A stretch of 36,675 bases of DNA from an uncultured Collinsella sp. (lineage in GTDB: Bacteria; Actinomycetota; Coriobacteriia; Coriobacteriales; Coriobacteriaceae): contig CAKUGA010000009.1 of assembly GCA_934654515.1 (NCBI GenBank), positions 1 through 36,675 on the forward strand, given 5' to 3'. Shown here one piece after another: positions 25,963-33,057 of the stretch; the stretch's first letter is position 1; each line of letters opens with the position of its first letter. A model generated the notes under the pieces. The model was not told where the DNA came from and made no database searches. It saw only the letters and a list, made by a program, of their open reading frames with translations. The position numbers and the translations under genes are program-made.

Positions 25963-26532
25963 ATGGCGAATAGCGCTCAAAGAATTGAGATGTCGTTCGA
26001 TAACATGAGAAAAATCGGAATGGTTCTTTGTGCCGTGCTGGTACTTATAGCCATCGCTACCATCGCCGTCTTTGGTTCGGCATTTGTTGTTGCATACCAA
26101 AGTATTTTGAACGGCGCAGTGGTAATCGAGGGGGTCGTTGAGCTTGGTAAGGGCGGCAGCATCGCGCTCCCAAACTTGGCGCTATGGGCGGTTTTGCTCC
26201 TTGCAGGGGAGTTCACATTGTTAAGCATCAGCTTCGATGTCGCCCGTCGTCAATCGCCTTTTACTATTCGACATGCACGGATGATCACCGTCATTGCTTG
26301 CCTATTTGCAATCAATGCCGTGATGGGCTCTCTACAGATTGGTAGCGATTTAAAAATAATGATGGGCAATTGTATGTTGAGCTGTCGTATGAATTCCGCT
26401 CTCCTTCAGATTGGTGACTCAGGCATCACTTTGGATGTGGGATCCATCATTGCAATGATGGTCGCTTTCGCTTTGTCAATCTTCTGGCGCTATGGGGCGC
26501 TTTTGCAGTCCCAGTCTGATGATTTGGTCTAG
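25963..26532 (+). CDS. DUF2975 family membrane protein
   Basis: A 189-residue protein with four predicted membrane helices (near residues 18-42, 66-88, 103-125 and 158-180) matching the DUF2975 layout. Such proteins are usually encoded with a small Cro/CI-type regulator, as in Bacillus yoaS-yozG, and the same arrangement is seen here. The role of the pair is unknown; a membrane sensor or an anti-regulator has been suggested by context only. The ATG at 25963 follows AAAGGAG. Codon use is clearly more AT-rich than in clpC, marking the left edge of the low-GC region. Confidence 0.8.
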   Translation: MANSAQRIEMSFDNMRKIGMVLCAVLVLIAIATIAVFGSAFVVAYQSILNGAVVIEGVVELGKGGSIALPNLALWAVLLLAGEFTLLSISFDVARRQSPFTIRHARMITVIACLFAINAVMGSLQIGSDLKIMMGNCMLSCRMNSALLQIGDSGITLDVGSIIAMMVAFALSIFWRYGALLQSQSDDLV

Positions 26533-26542
26533 GTGATTGACC

Positions 26543-26869
26543 ATGGATTATCTCATTATTGAGGTTGAGACGCTTTTGCTTAAGACTGGGAAAACAAATG
26601 CCGATCTAATTAGGGCGACTGGGCATACGCCAGCTAACATTTCTAAAATCCGAAATGCAAAAATCAAGGCCATACGTTTGAAGACATTGCTCGATATCTG
26701 TGTTGAGTTGGATTGTCAGCCGGGAGATTTGATCCGTCGCGTGAGTGAAAAAGAACTTGAGGAACTTACCATCGCGCGCGCGCGGAACAAGATTTTGCAA
26801 AGACACAATCCCGACCCCTCCGAGACATTGCCCACAGAGGTTTACGTAGTAGATCTTTCTAAGGAATAG
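26543..26869 (+). CDS. Small XRE/Cro-CI-type HTH transcriptional regulator
   Basis: A 108-residue protein. The helix-turn-helix spans roughly residues 5-65: LLLKTGKTNADLIRATGHTP then ANISKIRNAK, and TLLDICVELDCQPGDLI is the typical last helix of the YozG/HTH_26 group. The remaining ~40 residues are charged and unassigned. The ATG at 26543 is 10 bases after the DUF2975 stop; a TTG two codons earlier (26537) is possible but less likely. Translationally close to the DUF2975 gene, so they probably act together. It may or may not control the RiPP operon, whose operator lies 110 bases downstream. Confidence 0.85.
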   Translation: MDYLIIEVETLLLKTGKTNADLIRATGHTPANISKIRNAKIKAIRLKTLLDICVELDCQPGDLIRRVSEKELEELTIARARNKILQRHNPDPSETLPTEVYVVDLSKE

Positions 26870-26910
26870 GAATAACAAAACAGAATAAGAAGACAAACAC
26901 GTATATATGC

Positions 26911-26950
26911 AAGGCTCCTACCGCAAGCGATCGGTAGGAGCCTTAAATTA
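26911..26950 (+). terminator. Terminator after the DUF2975/HTH pair
   Basis: AAGGCTCCTACCG (26911-26923) pairs with CGGTAGGAGCCTT (26932-26944), a 13-bp perfect stem, followed by AAATTATTT. It separates this pair from the RiPP promoter. Confidence 0.85.
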
Positions 26951-26966
26951 TTTGGAAAAAAAGTTC

Positions 26967-26998
26967 TTGAAATCATAAGGTTATCGATATACGATAAC
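26967..26998 (+). promoter_or_regulatory. Promoter and palindromic operator of the RiPP precursor gene
   Basis: TTGAAA at 26967-26972, 17-bp spacer and TACGAT at 26990-26995 form a plausible promoter. A perfect palindrome GTTATCG-ATATA-CGATAAC (26980-26998) covers the spacer end and the -10, where a repressor would block polymerase. A smaller CGAT-AA-ATCG dyad follows at about 27014-27023. The binding protein is not identified; the HTH protein upstream is a candidate only by position. Confidence 0.6.
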
Positions 26999-27037
26999 GG
27001 AGTATTAAAACAGACGATAAATCGAAAGGGGGTAATT

Positions 27038-27148
27038 ATGAACTGGGTAATCGATCCGTGTAGCAACGTGCAGGGTGGCGGTAGTGGCTGCCGCAATTAC
27101 CATCCATGTTCGCGCTGTAGCTGTTTTGGCGTATATGTCCATTTCTAG
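27038..27148 (+). CDS. Candidate RiPP precursor peptide, 36 aa, five cysteines
   Basis: A 36-codon ORF, ATG at 27038 to TAG at 27146-27148, with a strong GAAAGGGGG ribosome binding site 6-7 bases upstream. The peptide opens MNWVIDPCSNV, has a Gly-rich stretch (QGGGSG, residues 12-17), then a Cys-rich tail. Cysteines are at 8, 18, 24, 27 and 29 (spacing C-x9-C-x5-C-x2-C-x-C), and it ends in aromatic/hydrophobic residues. It lies first in a co-directional run with an ABC transporter, a radical SAM/SPASM enzyme and an ABC exporter. That context and the cysteines suggest it is modified to thioether (sactipeptide or ranthipeptide-like) links. The leader/core border is unknown; the Gly-rich stretch is a candidate. 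I do not recognise a named family. Confidence 0.72.
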   Translation: MNWVIDPCSNVQGGGSGCRNYHPCSRCSCFGVYVHF

Positions 27149-27188
27149 CAAGACGAACGTTAATGCTGGCTAAGACAGCAGAGGGCAA

Positions 27189-27232
27189 GCAGCGTGGTCG
27201 ATAACTGCCATCCATCGGCCGCGCTGCCTTTT
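27189..27232 (+). terminator. Attenuator-like hairpin between precursor and transporter genes
   Basis: GCAGCGTGGTCGAT (27189-27202) pairs with ATCGGCCGCGCTGC (27214-27227), 14 bp with two G-U pairs, followed by CTTTT. It lies after the precursor stop and 18 bases before the next start codon. A partial terminator here would give more precursor than downstream mRNA, as is common in peptide clusters. Confidence 0.65.
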
Positions 27233-27249
27233 AATGAGGTTCATGAAAC

Positions 27250-27978
27250 ATGGGTAATGTGATTTCAGTCAAGGATCTATCAAAACGCTACGGCAAAAGT
27301 TGGGCGTTGTCTGATGTTTCATTTGATATAGATGAGGGCGAAGTTTGCGCTCTCGTTGGGGAGAACGGCGCGGGGAAGAGTACGTTGATTGATATTCTCC
27401 TCGGTTTGCTTAAGGCAACGAAAGGCTCAATCAGTATTTTCGGTGAGTCTGGGGGAACAAGTCTGACAAGAGCACGCAGAAATATCGGATTCGTCCCCGA
27501 CGGCTGTGGGGCATTCTTGAACTTAACCGGTCGAGAAAACTTGATCTCACGCTGTATCGAGTGGGGGCTGCCGAAAAGTGAAGTTAATCGAGTGCTCGCT
27601 GCTGTTGGCCTAGAAAATGCGGCGGATGCATCGGTAAAACAATACTCGCTCGGCATGAAGCGTCGTCTGGATATCGGAACGGCGCTTCTGGGCAACCCGC
27701 AACTACTCATCATGGATGAACCCATAAACGGGCTCGATCCAGTGGGTGTGATTGAGGTGCGTGATCTCCTGCTGTCGTTGAAGGACAAACGGGATAAAAC
27801 GGTGCTCATTTCAAGCCATAACCTAGATGAATTGGAGAAAGTTGCGACATCTTTTGCTTTTCTCCATCAAGGCAGACTTCTCGTTAAGGAAGAAAACTCC
27901 TACAAAGACAGAAGTCTGGAAAAGCGGTTTTTGGATTTGATCGGGGAGGCAGATAATGCAACTTCTGCGACTGATTAG
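27250..27978 (+). CDS. BcrA-type ABC transporter ATP-binding protein
   Basis: A 242-residue ATPase with Walker A GENGAGKST, signature YSLGMKRR, Walker B LLIMDEPINGLDP and H-loop SSHNLDELE. The LSLGM-like signature and the overall form match the BcrA/drug-export branch used in bacitracin, lantibiotic and RiPP self-protection. The position normally holding the Q-loop glutamine reads FVPDGCG, so the glutamine is not obvious. Its stop overlaps the following permease start by 23 bases. Together with the two permeases it would form a complete exporter, for product export, immunity or both. First large gene of the RiPP operon after the attenuator. Confidence 0.88.
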   Translation: MGNVISVKDLSKRYGKSWALSDVSFDIDEGEVCALVGENGAGKSTLIDILLGLLKATKGSISIFGESGGTSLTRARRNIGFVPDGCGAFLNLTGRENLISRCIEWGLPKSEVNRVLAAVGLENAADASVKQYSLGMKRRLDIGTALLGNPQLLIMDEPINGLDPVGVIEVRDLLLSLKDKRDKTVLISSHNLDELEKVATSFAFLHQGRLLVKEENSYKDRSLEKRFLDLIGEADNATSATD

Positions 27979-28759
27979 ATGCGAAGCCCGTCGGTTGCTC
28001 AGAAATCCAGCCTTTTTCGTGTTGTTGATCTGGGGAGTTTGGATTGTTAAAGATGTCTGTAATCCAAATATGTATGGGACTTATGGAACATCTGATTTAG
28101 GGGGAGTCGGCAAACAGATTGGTTTCTTTGCAAACATCCTCGACAAGACTGACCCGGCTGGTTCGGCGGTTCGGACGGCACTATTCATGACCTACGAGTG
28201 GTTTTTCGTTCTAGTCGGATGCGTTGTTCTTTCCTGCGCCATGGATTATCAAAGCAGGTCTTCTGAAGTGACGTATGCAAAAGGGACGGGTGTAGCAAAG
28301 GCCGTTGTCGCAAAGTGGCTTGTTCTGGCGATTGCAACTTCAACAGCGTTCAACCTGTTTTCGGGATTCGCTCTCTTCAAATCTCCGCTTGGCTGCTATG
28401 TGGATGGGCGGGTGTTTCTTGATAGATACCTACCCGTGTTGCTTTTGATTGATGCTATTTTGGCTGCATTAGTAGCTCAGTCGATGGCAGTTTTCTATTT
28501 ACTTAGAAATGCACCGCTTAGCATTATGTTGGTGTTGGTCGGGACGCTGCTCGCCTCCGATGAATATACGCTGGTGGTCTTTTCCAATCACGCGTCGACG
28601 CAAATTCCCTGGTGGCTCTCAGTCGGACCATACTTACGCCATCTTGGAAATCTGTGCTTTCAAGGCCTAGCCATTAATCAGATCATTCTTTTCTCTGTTA
28701 TTTGCACCGTTGTTTCGTTGCGGCTCGGGGTCATGGGAATCAAAGCGAGGAGGGGGTAG
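27956..28759 (+). CDS. ABC-2 type permease, first subunit
   Basis: A 267-residue membrane protein with about six hydrophobic helices: near residues 16-32, 70-95, 115-135, 158-182, 188-205 and 240-262. It shows the ABC-2/BcrB-like layout with a soluble loop (SDLGGVGKQIGFFANILDK) after helix 1. The start lies inside the ATPase gene (23-base overlap), which implies translational coupling. No motif identifies a substrate. It pairs with the next gene as the two membrane halves of one exporter. Confidence 0.8.
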   Translation: MQLLRLIRCEARRLLRNPAFFVLLIWGVWIVKDVCNPNMYGTYGTSDLGGVGKQIGFFANILDKTDPAGSAVRTALFMTYEWFFVLVGCVVLSCAMDYQSRSSEVTYAKGTGVAKAVVAKWLVLAIATSTAFNLFSGFALFKSPLGCYVDGRVFLDRYLPVLLLIDAILAALVAQSMAVFYLLRNAPLSIMLVLVGTLLASDEYTLVVFSNHASTQIPWWLSVGPYLRHLGNLCFQGLAINQIILFSVICTVVSLRLGVMGIKARRG

Positions 28760-28761
28760 AA

Positions 28762-29571
28762 ATGCGCTACGAAGATATGATGAAGGCTGAAGCCTATCGA
28801 GTTATGAAGAGCAAAGCGCCTCTTCTGCTGATTGCGGCAGGTTTCGTGCTCGCATTGCTTTATTCTGTGTCTTATGAACCATGGAGAGCCTACGGAACGA
28901 GCGATTGGCTTGGCGACGGTGTTATGGGCTTCTTTCCAAACCCACAATATGGTTTCGGGGGAATTCCGGGAGACCTCGTTAAAGATGGAGCTCGCTACCT
29001 TTCCGCTGTGGCACCGCTTGCCCATTCTCTGTTCTTTCCTATTGTTGCTGTTCTCGTCATCGGCTATGCGTTTCGAGCTCCGATAACGGGATCTCAATGG
29101 CTTGTTTCCTATGCAAGGGGAATGAAAACAGTACAGTTGTTGGTTGCAAGGACTCTTGTCTCGATTGTCACGCTTGTCGGTGGTTTTGTTCTCTTTTCGA
29201 TACTCGTTGGTGCGGTCCAAAGCGCGAGTGGCACAGGAATGACGATGGATATGATCGGAGAGTTTCTTCATCGGCTGTTTCTTGCTGCCTTGATTTGCGC
29301 AACGTTATGCCTGCTGCTCGTCCTGGCCATCTCGCTCTTTGGAAATGGCGCGTTTGTTCTATCGTTCATCATCCTGCTGCTTTATTTGGGGTACGGGAAT
29401 GCAAATATGCCACTGCACTTGACATGGCTGGCGACCATTGTGTCCCCGCGGCCAATTCAATTCATCGTGCCGGGGACGTTGCTATTTGTAGCGCTGGCAA
29501 CAGTCGTTCCCATTGTCATCCTCGGGCTTTGTTGGGCTATCAAGGGTGCTATCAGAAAACGGAGCATATAA
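28762..29571 (+). CDS. ABC-2 type permease, second subunit
   Basis: A 269-residue membrane protein beginning MRYEDMMKAEAYRVMKSK, with a first helix at about 20-36, a loop resembling that of the preceding permease (YGTSDWLGDGVMGFFPNP), and five further helices. It is paralogous in layout to the first subunit. The ATG at 28762 follows GAGGAGGGGG; an upstream in-frame ATG at 28702 lies inside the previous gene and lacks a ribosome binding site. The stop TAA abuts the radical SAM start (29572) with no gap. Confidence 0.8.
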   Translation: MRYEDMMKAEAYRVMKSKAPLLLIAAGFVLALLYSVSYEPWRAYGTSDWLGDGVMGFFPNPQYGFGGIPGDLVKDGARYLSAVAPLAHSLFFPIVAVLVIGYAFRAPITGSQWLVSYARGMKTVQLLVARTLVSIVTLVGGFVLFSILVGAVQSASGTGMTMDMIGEFLHRLFLAALICATLCLLLVLAISLFGNGAFVLSFIILLLYLGYGNANMPLHLTWLATIVSPRPIQFIVPGTLLFVALATVVPIVILGLCWAIKGAIRKRSI

Positions 29572-30858
29572 ATGAAAGAGTCTGAATTTAACGTTATTGA
29601 AGAGAATGATGTGAACGGTATCACTATCTACAATACCCAGTCTGGTGGCGTTCTCGACCTTGACGCTGCGCACACGAATGAGCTGAATTTATATCGCAAG
29701 GGTGCCGCCGCCTTGGATGGTGATTTCGAAGAGGCCCTTAAGATAGGCGGCATGTTGGTAGATGACGATGTTGACGAGCGGCGACTGTTGATGCTCGAGA
29801 GCCTGTCAGCAAGGTTTGCAAATGACTATTTAGGACTGACGATTGCTCCAACGCTGGCGTGCAACTTTAGGTGCCCCTACTGCTATGAAAAGGGCTGCTC
29901 GCACCCCACTATGTCAGAGGAAACAATGACGGATGTCGCAACGTTTGTGCGTTCCGGCTATTCCGGGATCAACGATCTTCACGTTGACTGGTATGGAGGC
30001 GAGCCCTTACTTTGCGTGGATATGATTGAGCGGCTGACAAAAGAACTGAGAGGAGCGATTAGGCCAGGCGCCACTTATTCTGCCGGAATGGTAACGAACG
30101 GATATCTCTTGACGCGAGAAATTGCTCAAAAGCTTGCTGATTGTCAGGTCGGTTCGGTTCAAATCACTATCGATGGCTCAAAGAGGGATCATGATTCGCG
30201 GAGGGTCCCAGCTGACGGTCGCCCGACATATGACGCCATTATCGACAATATCATCTCATGTGCCGACGTTCTTCAGATTACCATTCGCGTGAATGTTGAT
30301 GAATCCAATAGCAAAGAGGTTGATGCGTTGATCGATGAGCTTGAAGCTAGGGGGCTTCGCGGTAAAGTCGCGATTTATCTTGCGGCGGTCGACAATGTTA
30401 ACGATACCTGCTCAAATGACATTCATTGTTTCTCGCAGCGTGGGTTCTCTCAAGTTGAAACATTCTTTATGGATAAAGCTAGCGAGCGCGGATTCAACGT
30501 TATTCCGTTTACGCCGTATGAACCAGGTGTCTGCTGTGCGGTTTCCCTTAATTCGTTTGTCATCGATCCGCTTGGTAGACTTTTTAAATGTTGGGATGAG
30601 GTTGGCAAGGGCGAGTGCGCCGTTGGAAATGTTCGAGAAGGTGTGAAAGCTAATTCGAACTATTTGAAATGGATGGAGTATTTACCAAACGACCCAGTAT
30701 GTGGCGAGTGTGTAATGTTTCCGGCTTGTATGGGCGGATGTCCCCACGCCGCGATGGAGGGTCAGAGAAAATGCGCGAGCGTTAAATTCAATGCCAGGCA
30801 GAGAATGCGATTGGCTTGTAATTATCAGTATTCGCATGAGGCAAATCACGATGTTTAG
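29572..30858 (+). CDS. Radical SAM/SPASM peptide maturase
   Basis: A 428-residue radical SAM enzyme. The [4Fe-4S]/SAM site is CNFRCPYC (Cys97, Cys101, Cys104); WYGGEPLL (140-147) is the SAM-contacting GGEP motif. The C-terminal SPASM domain has cysteines at 321-322, 340, 349, 377, 380, 386, 390 and 401, including CGECVMFPACMGGCP, enough for two auxiliary Fe-S clusters. The N-terminal ~90 residues (VNGITIYNTQSGGVLDLDAAHTN) resemble the small peptide-recognition region of RiPP maturases. Anaerobic SME-type enzymes generate carbon radicals and make Cys thioethers or C-C links. It lies downstream of a five-Cys peptide gene. The chemistry here is inferred, not seen. Confidence 0.9.
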   Translation: MKESEFNVIEENDVNGITIYNTQSGGVLDLDAAHTNELNLYRKGAAALDGDFEEALKIGGMLVDDDVDERRLLMLESLSARFANDYLGLTIAPTLACNFRCPYCYEKGCSHPTMSEETMTDVATFVRSGYSGINDLHVDWYGGEPLLCVDMIERLTKELRGAIRPGATYSAGMVTNGYLLTREIAQKLADCQVGSVQITIDGSKRDHDSRRVPADGRPTYDAIIDNIISCADVLQITIRVNVDESNSKEVDALIDELEARGLRGKVAIYLAAVDNVNDTCSNDIHCFSQRGFSQVETFFMDKASERGFNVIPFTPYEPGVCCAVSLNSFVIDPLGRLFKCWDEVGKGECAVGNVREGVKANSNYLKWMEYLPNDPVCGECVMFPACMGGCPHAAMEGQRKCASVKFNARQRMRLACNYQYSHEANHDV

Positions 30859-32482
30859 ATTTTGGAAGATATATCTCCTCCATAAGCCAAGGCTTTATGT
30901 CTATCTGCTTCTCGATGTTTTGTCTCAGCTGTGCAGCCTTGCTGAACCATATCTGTTGGGACTGACTGTAAATATGCTGGCGGCAAAAAATGTCCTCGGT
31001 ATTAGTTCGCGGACACTAGTCTTATGTATTATGGCGATTGGCGTGGTCGCCATTGTGAGGTCGGTGTTGACCTATTGGACTTCCCTAATCTATGTCGACC
31101 TTCAAGCGCATGCAGGATATCAACTTAACGCTGACACACTTGAACATGTCAAGCGCTTGCCCCGGAAGTTTTTCATCGGATTTGATGCTGGCTATTATAA
31201 TCAACAAATCAATCACGATTCAAACGATCTCATAGTATTCGGAATAACATCGGCGTCAAATATTATTGGCGGTGTTGCAACGATAATATGTTCCTTGATT
31301 ATGTTGATGAATATAAACACTGCGATGGCGATTGCCTGTTTAGCCTGCATCGTTGCGGGGGCAGTAGTTTATCGATTGTTTAGCGGGCTGCTGTTCAATC
31401 GAGGCTTTGAGTTTCAAGAAAAGACCGCTACTTTCTTTGGGACTCTTCAGAGTCAACTGGAGAGCGTCTCCTTTCTACGTCGCCATTCGTTATTTGATTT
31501 CTATTCTTTGAGGCTGCAGAAGGCTTTCGATGGTCTTTATCCAGCTATATTGGCTAACCAAAAAGCCGGATCAAGGTTCGAACTTGCGAATCAGTTGATT
31601 TTTTCCTTTGCGCAGTTCTGTTTGCTCGCGATTGGAGGCTGTGAGATTGTCGCAGGCAAAATGCCGGTTGGTTTTCTGCTGACGGCATTGAGCTATTATT
31701 CGAGCGCCAATTCTGCTCTGGTGAACTTGCTTTCTTGGGGCAAAAGCTACCAGGCGAGCAAGGTGAGCGCCCAACGCCTTAAGCGCCTTTGGGCAATGGA
31801 TGAAGAGGCGAACGGCTCTGTCCGCATTGGTTCTCCTGTTTCACTTGTGTGCAAGGGCCTGTCGATTTGTCGTCCTGATACCGATCGAATCATAGATTAT
31901 CCAGAGCTCATCTCGCTTAATCGAGGAGTCTTATACGGCGTGTCGGGCGCAAACGGAAGCGGGAAAAGCACGCTTCTCGATGGCATAGCTGGTCTATATC
32001 CCGATGATTGCGTTGGGACTATTGCTTATGACGAGGTTGATTTGAGCCAGATTGATTCTATAAATCTACGCTCGCATGTCGTTGGTATTGCCGAGCAAGA
32101 ACCCGATGTCGTTAACGGAACACTCAGAGAGAATCTGACGCTACTCGCGGGCGATAATTGTCCAATTCTTGAAGTCGGGCGACTTGTAGACCAGTTTGGT
32201 CTGACCAAACTGGTCTCAACACTTCCCAATGGTCTTGATGGGGTGCTGGACGAGCAAAACCATAATATATCGGGTGGTGAGAAGCAGAAGATTGCGATTA
32301 TTCGTGTATTGCTCAAGGACTCGCCCGTCATGTTATTCGATGAACCGACGTCGGCTCTTGACGGAGCGAGTAGGTCAGCGTTCATTGATATTCTGCAACA
32401 GAAGAAAGAAGATCATATAGTGGTTGTTGTCTCGCATGATCCCGAGTTGCTTGAGGCTTGCGACGAAGTGATTGAACTGTAA
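30851..32482 (+). CDS. ABC exporter (fused membrane and ATPase domains), no peptidase domain
   Basis: A 543-residue half-transporter: six-helix membrane domain (about residues 1-320) and an ATPase domain with Walker A GANGSGKST, signature NISGGEKQKIA, Walker B VMLFDEPTSALD and H-loop VSHDPE. No N-terminal C39 leader-peptidase domain is present: the first membrane segment begins within 15 residues. It overlaps the maturase stop by 8 bases. The ATG at 30851 is chosen because TGAGG lies at a proper distance; upstream in-frame starts (30791, 30836) lack one. Likely exports the modified peptide; the protease that removes any leader must be elsewhere. Confidence 0.85.
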   Translation: MFRFWKIYLLHKPRLYVYLLLDVLSQLCSLAEPYLLGLTVNMLAAKNVLGISSRTLVLCIMAIGVVAIVRSVLTYWTSLIYVDLQAHAGYQLNADTLEHVKRLPRKFFIGFDAGYYNQQINHDSNDLIVFGITSASNIIGGVATIICSLIMLMNINTAMAIACLACIVAGAVVYRLFSGLLFNRGFEFQEKTATFFGTLQSQLESVSFLRRHSLFDFYSLRLQKAFDGLYPAILANQKAGSRFELANQLIFSFAQFCLLAIGGCEIVAGKMPVGFLLTALSYYSSANSALVNLLSWGKSYQASKVSAQRLKRLWAMDEEANGSVRIGSPVSLVCKGLSICRPDTDRIIDYPELISLNRGVLYGVSGANGSGKSTLLDGIAGLYPDDCVGTIAYDEVDLSQIDSINLRSHVVGIAEQEPDVVNGTLRENLTLLAGDNCPILEVGRLVDQFGLTKLVSTLPNGLDGVLDEQNHNISGGEKQKIAIIRVLLKDSPVMLFDEPTSALDGASRSAFIDILQQKKEDHIVVVVSHDPELLEACDEVIEL

Positions 32483-32535
32483 AAGCTTGTGCATGGCGCT
32501 TCGTTGCGGGACTCATTGCCTGTGGATAGCGAATT

Positions 32536-32582
32536 GCAGCTGATGTGGGCATTTATCTCAAACATGTATCAGCTTCTTTTAT
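32536..32582 (+). terminator. Possible terminator of the RiPP operon
   Basis: AGCTGAT (32538-32544) pairs with ATCAGCT (32568-32574) across a 23-base loop, followed by TCTTTTATTG. The stem is short and the loop long, so support is moderate. The rest of the 215-bp gap up to the toxin-antitoxin pair shows only its promoter. Confidence 0.4.
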
Positions 32583-32654
32583 TGACTAATCCCACAACGG
32601 CAAACCCGGTCAAACGAACGCTTCAGTACTGAGGCGTCTGTCTGTCTGACAAAT

Positions 32655-32663
32655 TGCTATACT
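32655..32663 (+). promoter_or_regulatory. Extended -10 promoter of the toxin-antitoxin pair
   Basis: TGCTATACT: a TATACT hexamer at 32658-32663 with a TG one base upstream. No good -35 was seen at 17 bp. It lies 35 bases before the antitoxin start. Confidence 0.5.
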
Positions 32664-32697
32664 TAATAAAGGAAAGCGTGTAGCAAAAGGAGCCAAC

Positions 32698-33057
32698 ATG
32701 TCTATGTCGATACTAGACTCACGGCCGGTTCAGATGAACGTGCGTATAGATCGTCAGCTCAAAGAGGCGGGAGACGCCGTCCTGACTCATATTGGCATGA
32801 CGCCGTCGCAAGCCGTTCGGGCGCTTTGGGAGTATCTGGTCGTTAACGGACGAATGCCCTCGAAGGGAGACACAGCGGCTCCGGTTTCTGACGGAGTGGA
32901 GCCCCGGCGCATGGAGTCAAGGGCCGCGCAAGGCAGTCATATCGTTCGCGATTCGTGCCTCAAATACGGCATCCCCATCCCTGACTTCTCGGGAGACTAT
33001 GACGACCTCTATGCGGAGGCCATGGCGGAGCGCTATCCCGAGTGGGTGGAACTATGA
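32698..33057 (+). CDS. RelB/DinJ-family antitoxin
   Basis: A 119-residue protein. Residues ~11-50 (VQMNVRIDRQLKEAGDAVL then GMTPSQAVRALWEYLV) form a RelB/DinJ ribbon-helix-helix DNA-binding domain. The C-terminal half is longer than in DinJ and would be the toxin-binding tail, with acidic and aromatic residues (DFSGDYDDLYAEAMAE). The ATG follows AAAAGGAG. Its stop overlaps the toxin start as ATGA. By analogy it represses its own promoter. The combination of a RelB-type antitoxin with a PIN toxin, rather than a RelE/YafQ toxin, is less usual. Confidence 0.85.
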   Translation: MSMSILDSRPVQMNVRIDRQLKEAGDAVLTHIGMTPSQAVRALWEYLVVNGRMPSKGDTAAPVSDGVEPRRMESRAAQGSHIVRDSCLKYGIPIPDFSGDYDDLYAEAMAERYPEWVEL

